Shown one piece after another: positions 45,676-54,636 of a stretch of 64,000 nucleotides of DNA. This stretch comes from an uncultured Spartobacteria bacterium (GTDB lineage Bacteria > Verrucomicrobiota > Verrucomicrobiia > Chthoniobacterales > Chthoniobacteraceae): the NCBI GenBank assembly GCA_903901425.1, contig CAIURC010000195.1:1-64000 (forward strand). The letters are read 5' to 3'. The position numbers and the translations under genes are program-made. The stretch's first letter is position 1, and the number at the start of each line of letters is the position of its first letter. The notes beneath the pieces are model-generated. The model did no database searches and was not told where the DNA came from. It saw nothing but the letters and a program-made list of their open reading frames with translations.

Positions 45676-46149
45676 TTAGGGCACAATCGAGTAGTGCCGG
45701 TTGTAGTTGTACCGGGTCTCAAACCCGAGTTCGGGCGGGAACTCCTCCAACCCGCCGTTCACCCAGGGAATGTTGCTCCGGTAGGGCGGGTAGTAAGTAC
45801 CCTTCTGTGTGGGAATCGGGAAAGTTACCACCTCATAGACCCCAAAACCCAACCGGGAAAGAAACCGGCCCACGCCACGAATCGCACCGTAACTGAAGGC
45901 CGTCGCATTCCCATCCGCCTCGTTGCTCAGGATCATCTCAAACGGAATCTCAGAGACCCCAAACGCAATGTTTGCAATCCCGCGGGCCAGTTTCCGGGAA
46001 GGCCCCTGATCATTGAGAGGCGGATCCTGAATGTCGGCAGACACAGGAAAGAACGGAACCAGCGCACAAGTCGCAGACAAAGCCGCTGCGGCGAGGAAAG
46101 AGAGGGGTTTCATTCCGGAGGAACGGGAAGGGAGACTCATGGACGCCAT
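45676..46149 (-). CDS. TIGR04073-type (exosortase-associated) protein
   Basis: 157 residues from the ATG at 46149, preceded by ggggg; two later in-frame ATG codons (46140, 46113) are alternatives. A signal peptide (about 13-36) is followed by the family pattern: RKLARGIANIAFGVSEIPFEM, then GVGRFLSRLGFGVYEVVTFPIPT and a Tyr-rich C-terminus (RYNYNRHYSIVP). TIGR04073 is known from Verrucomicrobia and relatives that carry exosortase/PEP-CTERM systems; its molecular role is unknown. No exosortase is in this window. Confidence 0.88.
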   Translation of the reverse strand: MASMSLPSRSSGMKPLSFLAAAALSATCALVPFFPVSADIQDPPLNDQGPSRKLARGIANIAFGVSEIPFEMILSNEADGNATAFSYGAIRGVGRFLSRLGFGVYEVVTFPIPTQKGTYYPPYRSNIPWVNGGLEEFPPELGFETRYNYNRHYSIVP

Positions 46150-46472
46150 TTCTACCCCCAGATTTCCGCCGAATGCAACCGGCTTTTGCGGATGAGGCCC
46201 ATGAAAACCTGCCTTTTCCTCCCTGGGACAGTCAGCGGGCAGGTGCCCGCCTTCCCCATGGCCCCCATCCCCCACCAGGTCCTGTGCCGCCCCGGCGTCT
46301 GCCTTCCGCCCTCCCCGAGAGATGACTCCAAGCTTGCCACGCGAAGTCCAGCGGCTAGGTTCCGACCGGGTATCCCCCCGGAACTCCAATCCATTTCAAC
46401 CGCCCCCGGGCAAACCGATTCATTCAGCCGACTGAAACCAGAAGCCGAGGAATAATCAGAAACAGGGAAACC
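46150..46472. other. Divergent intergenic region
   Basis: 323 bases between the TIGR04073 gene (minus) and glgP (plus). The minus frame stays open but looks like chance. The glgP start has gaaac and ggga just upstream. I see no other gene or structured element. Confidence 0.5.
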
Positions 46473-49046
46473 ATGCAGCCGCTCCACATCTACAACGTCG
46501 TCCCCAAGCTTCCCAAAGAACTCGAACCCCTCAGGGACATCCTAGCCAACCTCTGGTGGACCTGGCAGCCGCAGGCGAGGTCCCTGTTCTGGAAACTGGA
46601 TCCTGACCTCTGGCACCAAACCAACCACAATCCGCTCAGGATGCTGCAACTCTGCCGCCAGGCGCGTCTGGAGGAGGCGGCACGGGACGAGGATTTCCTC
46701 GCCCAGATGCAGTCCGTGCACGCCCGGTTCAATGCCTACCTCAAGAGCAAGGACACCTACGGTGCCCTGCGCAAAAAGTCTCCGATTACGGCCGAATCCC
46801 CCATCGCCTACTTCTCGGCGGAATTCGGGTTCCACGAGTCCTTTCCCATTTATTCTGGCGGCCTCGGGATCCTCTCCGGCGACCATTGCAAATCCGCTTC
46901 TGATTTGGGCCTGAATTTTGTCGCGCTTTCGCTGCTCTACCGGCACGGGTATTTCCGCCAGCAGATCAACAAGGATGGCGGCCAGGAAAGCGTTCAACTC
47001 AACCAGAACTTCAGTCATCTGCCGATTTCCGAGGCGACCGACTACGCCGGGAAATCTCTGGTCATTGGCGTCGAGATCTTGGGCCGGACCGTCAAAGTGC
47101 GGGTGTGGAAGGTGGAGGTCGGACGGATCACCCTGTTCCTCCTCGACACCGACATCCCGGAAAACTCGGATGACGACCGCCAGATCACCGCCCAGTTGTA
47201 CGGGGGCGACCACGAGATGCGGATCAAGCAGGAAATCGTGCTCGGGATCGGCGGGATCCATGCGCTCAACGCAATGGCGATCAAACCGGCCGTCTACCAC
47301 ATGAACGAGGGGCATGCCGCGTTCATCTCCTTGGAACTGATCCGGCGGGCAATTGCGGAACAGAAGCTGGACTTCTACTCGGCTCTCCAGGTGGTGGCTG
47401 CGGGCAACATTTTCACCACGCACACCCCGGTGCCCGCCGGCAACGACGCCTTCCCTCTGCACCTCATGCAGAAGTACTTCGGCTCCTACCCGGCCAAGTT
47501 CGGCATCAGCTTCGAGAAGTTTGTGAGCTTTGGCCAGACCCGGAACGATCCAGCGGAACCCTTCTCAATGACCATCCTGGCCCTGCGGACCAGTCGCCAT
47601 GCAAACGGCGTTTCAGCCCTCCACGGGCGGGTCAGCCAGGGGCTCTGGAAGGACGTCTGGCAGGGCGTCCCCGAAAACGAAGTGCCCATCGTCAGCATCA
47701 CCAACGGCGTCCACACCAAGACCTGGATGGCGCCTGATTTCTCAGACCTCTATGACCGGTATCTCCCGGGCTGGGAGGACAAACTCACCGACCCGGAATT
47801 CTGGCGCGGCGTTTATGACATCCCCGACGAGGAACTCTGGGCCGTCCACTCCAAACTCAAGAACCGGCTCATCGAGTTTGTCCGTGGCAGGATCCGCAAA
47901 CAACGCATGCGGATTGGCGAACCGCCCTCCAGCATGCGCAATGTGAGCCGGCTGCTGAACCCCGAATACCTGACCATCGGATTCGCGCGGCGGTTTGCCA
48001 CTTACAAGCGGGCTACCCTGCTTTTCCGCGACCCGGAACGGCTGCTCAAACTGCTCAACAACCCTGAGCGCCCCGTCCAGTTTGTGTTTGCCGGCAAGGC
48101 GCACCCCAAGGACGAGCCCGGCCAGCATTTCATCCGCGAGGTGTACAAATTCTCCCGCCAACCCGAGTTCGAGGGCAGGATCGTGTTTGTCGAGGACTAC
48201 GACCACTACGTCGGCCGCCGCCTCTATCAGGGCGTCGATCTCTGGTTGAACAACCCCCGCCGCCCGTTGGAGGCCAGCGGAACCAGCGGCATGAAACTCC
48301 CCCCCAATGGCGGGCTCAACCTCTCCGTTCTCGATGGATGGTGGTGCGAGGGGTATAATGGCAAGAATGGCTGGGCAATCGGCTCCGAAATCCCCGAAAG
48401 CACGGACGTCATCGACCCTGTGCGCGAAGACGAGGTGGACATCAACAGCCTCTTCCATGTGCTGGAGACTCAGGTCGTACCGCTCTTCTACGCCAAGCCA
48501 GATGGCCGCCTCCCGATCGCGTGGATCCAACTCATGCGCGAATCCATCCGCAGCATCACTCCGGTGTTTAACACGCACAGGATGGTCAAAGAATACTGTG
48601 AACGCCTCTACGAACCTGCCGCGTTCGCGCACCACGATCTGTCCACCAATTCCGGCAAAAAGGCACTCGACCTCAGCCGCTGGAAAGACTCCATCCGCGA
48701 GGGCTGGCCTCAGACCCGCATCTCCGATGTCCAGATCGGTGACAACGCCGCCGGCGTGCTGGTCGGTGAAAAACTGCCTGTCAGCGCAGTCGTCCACCTC
48801 GGCGACCTGGCCCCGGAATGCGTCACCGTCCAAGCCTACATTGGCAAAACCGTCAACAACCAGATTGGCGATCCATACACGGTAAACCTCGAGCTCCGCA
48901 AAAAGCTCGAGGGCGGCACGTACCTGTACGGAGGAGGCATCGAGGCCAATGAAAGCGGCAGCTACGGGCTCAGCATCCGGCTGATCCCCACCCATCCCAA
49001 CCTCACCCAAGCCCACGAACTGCGCCTGATCACCTGGGCCAAGTAA
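46473..49046 (+). CDS. glgP: Alpha-glucan (glycogen/maltodextrin) phosphorylase
   Basis: 857 residues, the length of the TIGR02094-type phosphorylases (GT35). N-terminal DUF3417-like region (LRDILANLWWTWQPQARSLF), then YFSAEFGFHESFPIYSGGLGILSGDHCKSASDLG, HMNEGHAAF, and the PLP region about residues 600-628 with EASGTSGMKLPPNGG (Lys in GMKLP). Releases glucose-1-phosphate from stored alpha-glucan. A hairpin follows 9 bases after the stop. Confidence 0.95.
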   Translation: MQPLHIYNVVPKLPKELEPLRDILANLWWTWQPQARSLFWKLDPDLWHQTNHNPLRMLQLCRQARLEEAARDEDFLAQMQSVHARFNAYLKSKDTYGALRKKSPITAESPIAYFSAEFGFHESFPIYSGGLGILSGDHCKSASDLGLNFVALSLLYRHGYFRQQINKDGGQESVQLNQNFSHLPISEATDYAGKSLVIGVEILGRTVKVRVWKVEVGRITLFLLDTDIPENSDDDRQITAQLYGGDHEMRIKQEIVLGIGGIHALNAMAIKPAVYHMNEGHAAFISLELIRRAIAEQKLDFYSALQVVAAGNIFTTHTPVPAGNDAFPLHLMQKYFGSYPAKFGISFEKFVSFGQTRNDPAEPFSMTILALRTSRHANGVSALHGRVSQGLWKDVWQGVPENEVPIVSITNGVHTKTWMAPDFSDLYDRYLPGWEDKLTDPEFWRGVYDIPDEELWAVHSKLKNRLIEFVRGRIRKQRMRIGEPPSSMRNVSRLLNPEYLTIGFARRFATYKRATLLFRDPERLLKLLNNPERPVQFVFAGKAHPKDEPGQHFIREVYKFSRQPEFEGRIVFVEDYDHYVGRRLYQGVDLWLNNPRRPLEASGTSGMKLPPNGGLNLSVLDGWWCEGYNGKNGWAIGSEIPESTDVIDPVREDEVDINSLFHVLETQVVPLFYAKPDGRLPIAWIQLMRESIRSITPVFNTHRMVKEYCERLYEPAAFAHHDLSTNSGKKALDLSRWKDSIREGWPQTRISDVQIGDNAAGVLVGEKLPVSAVVHLGDLAPECVTVQAYIGKTVNNQIGDPYTVNLELRKKLEGGTYLYGGGIEANESGSYGLSIRLIPTHPNLTQAHELRLITWAK

Positions 49047-49054
49047 ACTTCACG

Positions 49055-49084
49055 GCCCGCGCACCCCACGGCGGGTGCGCGGGC
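49055..49084 (+). terminator. Strong GC hairpin after glgP
   Basis: 12-bp perfect stem gcccgcgcaccc / gggtgcgcgggc with a six-base loop. No T tract follows, so it may stabilise or attenuate the transcript into the next gene rather than end it. Confidence 0.5.
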
Positions 49085-49110
49085 TCCCCGCCCCCGCCAG
49101 AGACTTTCGG

Positions 49111-50022
49111 ATGCTGAGTTGCTCGACCTGCTGGAACTCCGCTCGTCACACCGACGGCGAAGCCATGGTCATGGAACTGGCCGATCTGGGCTTCTCTCAG
49201 GTCGAACTCAGCCACGGCATCCGCATTTCCCTTGTCGAAGGCATCCAGCGCGCCGCCGACAAGGGACGCATCCAGTTTTCCAGCCTCCACAACTTCTGCC
49301 CGCTTCCGGCCGAGGTCACCCGACCATCTCCGGATTGTTACCAGTTCTCTTCGCCGGACCCCGCAGAACGCCAGCGTGCGGTCCGGCTTTCCTTTCAAAC
49401 CATCGACTATGCCGTTCGGCTCGGCGTGCCAAGGATCGTCCTCCATTTGGGCCGGACGCCGCGCGCCATCTCCTCCGAACCGCTCCTCCAACTCGCCTTG
49501 GAAGGCAGGATTCATTCCCGGCTTTACGTCAAAACCAAACTCCGCCTGATCGAGGAACGCGCCCGCGCGGCGGCCAAACCCCTGGCACATGCCCGGGAAT
49601 GCCTCCTTCAGGTCGCTGAGTACGCCGAAAAAAAGCGGGTCACACTCGGCATTGAAAGCCGCCACAAATACGAGGAAATCCCCTGCGAATCCGAGATGCT
49701 GGCCCTGCTCGACGAATTCCCAGGACCCACCGTCGGCTACTGGCACGACTTCGGTCATGTCCAGGTCAAACACAACCTTGGGTTTCTCAACCACCTCCAG
49801 TGGCTCCAAAAAACCGCCCAGAGGCTGGTTGGATGCCACCTCCACGACACCGCATGGCCGGGCAAAGACCATCTTCCGCCCTTCTCCGGAGATATCGATT
49901 ACCCCGCCCTCCTCCGACTCCTGCCAAACTCCACCCTGTTCGTGTTCGAAATTCACCCCAAACGCGACGCCAAGGAACTCTCCGAAGCCCGCGAAAAATG
50001 GACCCAGCTCTTCGGCCCATGA
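49111..50022 (+). CDS. Sugar phosphate isomerase/epimerase (xylose isomerase-like TIM barrel)
   Basis: 303 residues from the ATG at 49111; a GTG at 49075 would add twelve. Barrel segments: VELSHGIRISLVEGI, IQFSSLHNFCPLP, PRIVLHLGRTPR, VTLGIESRHKYEEIP, VGYWHDFGHVQVK and LVGCHLHDTAW with His/Glu/Asp residues suited to metal binding. Family members isomerise or epimerise sugars, or act as AP endonucleases; substrate not readable. Its stop overlaps the RibD-C gene start (ATGA). Confidence 0.85.
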   Translation: MLSCSTCWNSARHTDGEAMVMELADLGFSQVELSHGIRISLVEGIQRAADKGRIQFSSLHNFCPLPAEVTRPSPDCYQFSSPDPAERQRAVRLSFQTIDYAVRLGVPRIVLHLGRTPRAISSEPLLQLALEGRIHSRLYVKTKLRLIEERARAAAKPLAHARECLLQVAEYAEKKRVTLGIESRHKYEEIPCESEMLALLDEFPGPTVGYWHDFGHVQVKHNLGFLNHLQWLQKTAQRLVGCHLHDTAWPGKDHLPPFSGDIDYPALLRLLPNSTLFVFEIHPKRDAKELSEAREKWTQLFGP

Positions 50023-50720
50023 CCCATGCGCCCCAAACCCCACGCCCCCGCGTGGAGGTCAACTTTGCACAAACCTGGGACGCCAAGATCTCCACCCGGG
50101 CCCTGACTCCGTCCGACTTTTCCTCCAGCACTGACAAACATCGGCTTCTCCAAATCCGCTCCAGCGCAGATGCCGTGCTCGTCGGTGTCCGGACCGCCAT
50201 TGCAGACCGGATGACCCTCGGACTGCGAGACCCCGACCTCCGGGAACAGCGCATGCGCAGAGGCCAGCCTGAGTTCCCCCTCCGAATCCTTGCCTCACGC
50301 TCTGGGCTGATCCCCCTCGATCTCCCCGTGTTCCACTCCGAGGGCGGCCCCATCATCATTTTCTCCACCTCCGCCATGCCGGACCGAGTCCGCGCGGCAC
50401 TTGAACCCCGGGCCACGCTGCACCTCCAAACCGGCCCCGAACTTCGGATGGCTGAGGTGCTTGAAATTCTCACCTCACAACACGGAGTCCAGCACCTGGT
50501 GTGTGAAGGCGGTCCCACCCTGCTCCGGAGCCTGCTCGCTTCGGACATGGTGGATGTGCTGAACCTGACCGTTTGCCCCCGCATTTTCGGCGGGAGAACG
50601 GCACCCACACTGAGCGGCCCCGCTGGGGAGTTTCTGAGCGAATCGCGACGTTGGAGGATGGAGAGGATGGAGACGCTGGATGGAGAATGTTTTCTGCGCT
50701 ACGCGCGAACGCGCGATTGA
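50019..50720 (+). CDS. RibD C-terminal domain reductase (dihydrofolate reductase fold)
   Basis: 233 residues from the ATG at 50019, which overlaps the upstream stop by ATGA; the frame is open much further upstream but only as a shadow. Motifs: RVEVNFAQTWDAKIST, then ADAVLVGVRTAIADRMTLGLR, then HLVCEGGPTLLRSLLASDMVD. This is the NADPH-dependent reductase half of riboflavin synthesis; as a stand-alone protein it may reduce another pterin or pyrimidine. No other rib genes nearby. Confidence 0.88.
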   Translation: MTHAPQTPRPRVEVNFAQTWDAKISTRALTPSDFSSSTDKHRLLQIRSSADAVLVGVRTAIADRMTLGLRDPDLREQRMRRGQPEFPLRILASRSGLIPLDLPVFHSEGGPIIIFSTSAMPDRVRAALEPRATLHLQTGPELRMAEVLEILTSQHGVQHLVCEGGPTLLRSLLASDMVDVLNLTVCPRIFGGRTAPTLSGPAGEFLSESRRWRMERMETLDGECFLRYARTRD

Positions 50721-50737
50721 GGTGGTTTTTTCCACTT
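50720..50737 (+). terminator. Weak U-rich hairpin after the RibD-C gene
   Basis: aggtgg and ccactt can pair (one wobble) around a t6 loop, followed by more T. Short stem, so only a candidate. Confidence 0.3.
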
Positions 50738-50819
50738 TTTTACCCGAATCGATTTTTTTGCTTGCCGCTCAACCCCGTCTTCTCTTGGATGGCGCATGTC
50801 TTCCGGCCCCCTCCCCAGA

Positions 50820-52097
50820 ATGAATCCCTCCATCCGGCTCCGGCTCTCGGTGATGATGCTCCTCCAGTATGTGGTTTGGGGAACATGGTATGTGCCCATG
50901 TATCCGTACCTGAGCAAAACCCTTGGGTTTGCGGGAGACAAGATCAACACGGCCTACAGCTGCACGGCATTCGCGGCGATGGTGTCGCCGTTCTTTGTCG
51001 GAATGATTGCAGACCGTTTTTTCGCCTCCCAGCGGGTTCTGGGTTTTCTGCATCTCCTGGGCGGGGTGCTTCTCTATCTGGCTTCGAAGCAGACTGAGTT
51101 CAGCGCTTTCTTTGCTCTGCTGATGGGTCACACGCTCTGTTACATGCCCACGATGTCGTTGAGCAATTCGCTCTCGATGGCACAGATGCGGGATCCAGCC
51201 CGGGAGTTTCCCTCGATCCGAGTGTTGGGTACGATTGGCTGGATTGCAGCCGGGTTGATTGTGGGAGGCCTGAAGAAGACGGCGGAAGGCGCATTCACCT
51301 ACCAACTCAAGCTCGGGCCTTGGACTCTGGGAACTGCGGGCGAATTCCAGAGCATCGAACCCACCAATCTTCCGATGCTTCTCGGGGCGGGAGCCGCGAT
51401 CCTCTTGGGCGTCTACTGCTTTTTCCTGCCACACACTCCACCGCCCAACAAGGGAACAGCGGCGGACTGGCGCACCATTCTGGGACTGGACGCCCTCCGG
51501 TTGTTCCGGGACCGTTCATTTGCGGTGTTTGCAGCCGGCTCGTTTCTGATCTGCGTCCCCCTGACGTTTTACTACAACCTCACCAACGGTTTTCTGAACG
51601 AACTGCAGGTGGAGAACGCTGCTTTCAAAATGACTTTCGGCCAGATGTCCGAGATTCTTTTCATGCTCTTGATGCCGTTCTGTTTCCGCAAGTTGGGCAT
51701 TCGCTCCCTGCTGCTTCTTGGGATGGCAGCGTGGGCCGTCCGGTATTTCCTGTTCAGCTTTGGGAACAACGGACCGCTTTTCTGGATGCTTCTCCTTGGG
51801 ATCGTTCTGCACGGGGTCTGCTACGACTTCTTCTTTGTCACGGGCCAGATCTATGTGGACCGCCAGGCCGATGCCGGATGCCGCGGCCAGGCGCAGGGAC
51901 TCATCTCCTTCCTCACCTACGGACTGGGAATGTTTTTCGGATCGTTTGTGGCCGGCCGCGTGGACAAGGCGCTCACCCTGGCATCTGGTGGCCATGACTG
52001 GTCGCGGCTCTGGATGTTTCCCGCCCTCGGCGCCACCGGACTGCTTTTGATCTTCGCACTCACCTTCAAGGAACCGCCCGCCCGCCGAGTGGACTAA
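50820..52097 (+). CDS. MFS transporter, NupG-like nucleoside/sugar:H+ symporter
   Basis: 425 residues from the ATG at 50820; an ATG at 50796 would add eight. About 12 membrane segments. N-terminal SVMMLLQYVVWGTWYVPMYP, the loop SPFFVGMIADRFFASQRVLG between helices 2 and 3, and FFFVTGQIYVDRQADAGCRG in the second half match NupG-type permeases that are common next to Gfo/Idh and DUF1080 genes in Verrucomicrobia and Planctomycetes. Substrate not readable; context suggests a sugar or sugar derivative. The DUF1080 gene starts 106 bases downstream. Confidence 0.87.
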   Translation: MNPSIRLRLSVMMLLQYVVWGTWYVPMYPYLSKTLGFAGDKINTAYSCTAFAAMVSPFFVGMIADRFFASQRVLGFLHLLGGVLLYLASKQTEFSAFFALLMGHTLCYMPTMSLSNSLSMAQMRDPAREFPSIRVLGTIGWIAAGLIVGGLKKTAEGAFTYQLKLGPWTLGTAGEFQSIEPTNLPMLLGAGAAILLGVYCFFLPHTPPPNKGTAADWRTILGLDALRLFRDRSFAVFAAGSFLICVPLTFYYNLTNGFLNELQVENAAFKMTFGQMSEILFMLLMPFCFRKLGIRSLLLLGMAAWAVRYFLFSFGNNGPLFWMLLLGIVLHGVCYDFFFVTGQIYVDRQADAGCRGQAQGLISFLTYGLGMFFGSFVAGRVDKALTLASGGHDWSRLWMFPALGATGLLLIFALTFKEPPARRVD

Positions 52098-52203
52098 GCC
52101 GGGACTCAACCGGTCACCCAAACCGGGCGTTTGAATATCCTTTTCCACTTCCCCCTTCTGCAGACCACCCGTTGTCGAGTATCGCCCACACAGTCTCCCA
52201 CCC

Positions 52204-53514
52204 ATGAAACCCACCCTGTTCACCCTTCTTGCCGCATTTGCCCTTCCCGTCCTCTCCGCTTCAGCGGCAGAAAACGGATTCAAGCCCCTGTTTAACGGAC
52301 GCGACCTCGAAGGGTGGCGGGGCGGCACCACCGAGGACCATCGCAAACTTCTGGCTCTGACCGACGAAGAACGAAAAACGAAGCTCGACGCATGGACCCA
52401 AGACATGTTGGCCCACTGGAAGGTGGAAAACGGTGAACTGCTTAACGACGGACAGGGCAAGTACTGCACCACCGTTGCCGAGTACGGCGACTTTGAACTC
52501 CGCCTGGAATACAACATGGCGCCCCACGGCGATTCCGGCGTCTACCTCCGCAACGTGCCCCAAGTCCAAATCTGGGACCCCACCGATCCGGACCCAAAAA
52601 ACTTGGGACGCAGCAAGGGCAGCGGCGGACTCTGGAACAATTCCCCAGGCGCTCCGGGCAAGGATCCGTTGGTGCTCGCAGACAAACCTGCAGGCGAGTG
52701 GAACCATCTCCGCATCCTCATGGTCGGCGCACGGGTCTCCGTCTGGCTCAATGAAAAAGTGGTGGTCGACCATGCCCTTCTCGAAAACTATTACGACCGC
52801 AAAACACCAGTTCCCAGTCGCGGCCCCATTGCCCTGCAAACCCACGGCGCCCCGATCCGGTGGCGCAATGTCCAACTCCGCGAGATCCAAGGATCCGAGG
52901 CCAACCAGATCCTCGCCTCAAAGGGCGGCGAAGGATTTGCCCCGGCTTGGAATGGAAAGGATTTTGACGGCTGGGCGGGCCCGCTTGAGAACTACGAAAT
53001 CGCAGACGGCGCAATTGTCTGCCTCAAAGGCAAGGGTGGCACCATCTACCGGAACGAGGATCTGACCGACTTCGCCGCGCGCCTTGAGTTCAGGCTCACC
53101 AAAGGCGCCAACAACGGACTGGCCATTCGCTACCCGGGCACCGGCAACACCGCGTATGTGGGAATGTGCGAGTGCCAGGTCTTGGACGACAATTACGAGA
53201 CGGCCACCGGCCACAAGATTGACCCCCGCCAAGCACACGGTTCTGCATATGGGATGGTTGCTGCCGCGCGCGGGTACCAGCGCCCGGTGGGCGAATGGAA
53301 CTTCCAGGAGGTCACGGTCAAGGGATCCACGCTTCGGGTCGAACTCAACGGCACCGTGATCTTGGATGCGGACCTGAGCAAGGTGGATCCCTCCTCATTC
53401 ATGGGCAACAGCCCGCATCCGGGCAGGGAACGGACCAACGGCTTCTTCGGTTTCGCAGGCCACAGTGACCCCGTTGGCTTCCGCCACATTCTCCTCAAAA
53501 AACTCCAGCCATGA
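52204..53514 (+). CDS. Secreted protein with two DUF1080 (3-keto-disaccharide hydrolase) domains
   Basis: 436 residues. Signal peptide 1-21 (TLFTLLAAFALPVLSASAA). Two DUF1080 domains: the first (about 24-220) begins FKPLFNGRDLEGWRGG and ends IRWRNVQLREI; the second (about 235-434) begins FAPAWNGKDFDGWAG and ends FRHILLKKLQP. The DUF1080 domain has a concanavalin-like fold and is linked to hydrolysis of 3-keto-glycosides. It is ATGA-coupled to the first Gfo/Idh gene, which fits a pathway that oxidises sugars at C3 and then cleaves them. Confidence 0.92.
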   Translation: MKPTLFTLLAAFALPVLSASAAENGFKPLFNGRDLEGWRGGTTEDHRKLLALTDEERKTKLDAWTQDMLAHWKVENGELLNDGQGKYCTTVAEYGDFELRLEYNMAPHGDSGVYLRNVPQVQIWDPTDPDPKNLGRSKGSGGLWNNSPGAPGKDPLVLADKPAGEWNHLRILMVGARVSVWLNEKVVVDHALLENYYDRKTPVPSRGPIALQTHGAPIRWRNVQLREIQGSEANQILASKGGEGFAPAWNGKDFDGWAGPLENYEIADGAIVCLKGKGGTIYRNEDLTDFAARLEFRLTKGANNGLAIRYPGTGNTAYVGMCECQVLDDNYETATGHKIDPRQAHGSAYGMVAAARGYQRPVGEWNFQEVTVKGSTLRVELNGTVILDADLSKVDPSSFMGNSPHPGRERTNGFFGFAGHSDPVGFRHILLKKLQP

Positions 53515-54623
53515 GCAAGAAATACAAAGTCGGAATCGTAGGATACGGGTGGGCGGCCACCGCACACATTGCCGCCATCAACGCCACCCGTCAGGCGGAG
53601 GTGGCCGCGGTCTACTCCTCGCGCCCTCTGGACGATGCGGAGCTCTCCAAAAAACACGGGGGCGCCATCCGCTCCTACCAGAGCCTGGAGGAAATGCTCC
53701 GGTCCAAGGATCTGGATGCCGTGTCGATCACCAGCTACCCGAACCAGCATGCCGCACAGTTCATCGCGGCAGCCGAGCACGGCAAACACGTGATTCTGGA
53801 AAAGCCCATGGCGATCGAATGGAAAGATATCCTCGCCATGAAAGCCGCCGTGGATCGGACCGGAATCCGGGCCACCGTCTGCTTCGAGTGCCGGCACTCC
53901 TCCCAGTTCCTCGCCACCAAGGCGCTCATTGACTCGGGCCTGTTGGGTTCCATCCACTATGGCGAGGTGGACTACTACCATGGCATTGGCCCCTGGTACG
54001 GTCAGTACCGCTGGAATACCCGCCGCGAACTGGGCGGCAGCGCCCTGCTCACTGCAGGATGCCATGCCCTCGACGCGCTCCTCCTGTGCATGGGAAGCGA
54101 TGTCACCGAAGTCACCAGTTACTCGACCCAGAGCAAAAACCCCATCTTCTCCGCGTACGAGTACCCGACCACCTCCACCACTCTGCTCAAATTTGCCAAC
54201 GGCTCGGTCGGCAAATCCGCTGCCGTGGTGGACTGCCTCCAACCCTACTATTTCCACACCCATCTGGTTGGCAGCGAAGGCAGTCTCCTCGACAAAAAAT
54301 TCCATAGCCAGAAGCTCAACGGCCTCAACCGCCATGCCTGGAGCGAATTGAGCCTCCAACTCCTGGATTCTGGAGACGTAGGCGACCACCCGTACTCCAC
54401 ACAGTTTCAGGCGTTCTTCGATGCCCTCGACAAAAACTCGGACATGGCACTGACCAGTTTCAGCCACGCGTTTGCCTCTCACCGGGTCATCGCCGCTGCC
54501 GACCTCTCCGCACGCAAGGGACGCCCGGTCCGGCCCGAGGAAATACCGGACTGTCTCCCCTCCAAACCCGCCCGGCGCCCCGCAAAGGCCGGGGCAAAAA
54601 CTCTCCGCCGCAAGAAATCCTAA
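53511..54623 (+). CDS. Gfo/Idh/MocA family oxidoreductase (cytosolic)
   Basis: 370 residues, no signal peptide. NAD(P) site KVGIVGYGWAATAHIAAI, then HGKHVILEKPMAIEWKDIL (catalytic Lys of EKP), and the C-terminal domain with GGSALLTAGCHALDALL (active-site His of the GxHxxD pattern). Likely oxidises or reduces a sugar. Its start overlaps the DUF1080 gene stop (ATGA). The C-terminal 30 residues are basic and Lys/Arg-rich, an unusual tail. Confidence 0.92.
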   Translation: MSKKYKVGIVGYGWAATAHIAAINATRQAEVAAVYSSRPLDDAELSKKHGGAIRSYQSLEEMLRSKDLDAVSITSYPNQHAAQFIAAAEHGKHVILEKPMAIEWKDILAMKAAVDRTGIRATVCFECRHSSQFLATKALIDSGLLGSIHYGEVDYYHGIGPWYGQYRWNTRRELGGSALLTAGCHALDALLLCMGSDVTEVTSYSTQSKNPIFSAYEYPTTSTTLLKFANGSVGKSAAVVDCLQPYYFHTHLVGSEGSLLDKKFHSQKLNGLNRHAWSELSLQLLDSGDVGDHPYSTQFQAFFDALDKNSDMALTSFSHAFASHRVIAAADLSARKGRPVRPEEIPDCLPSKPARRPAKAGAKTLRRKKS

Positions 54624-54636
54624 CCCCATCCACCCC

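Noticed and set aside
49030-50043. 337-codon minus-strand frame
   Set aside because: Antisense to the sugar isomerase, which has clear family motifs.
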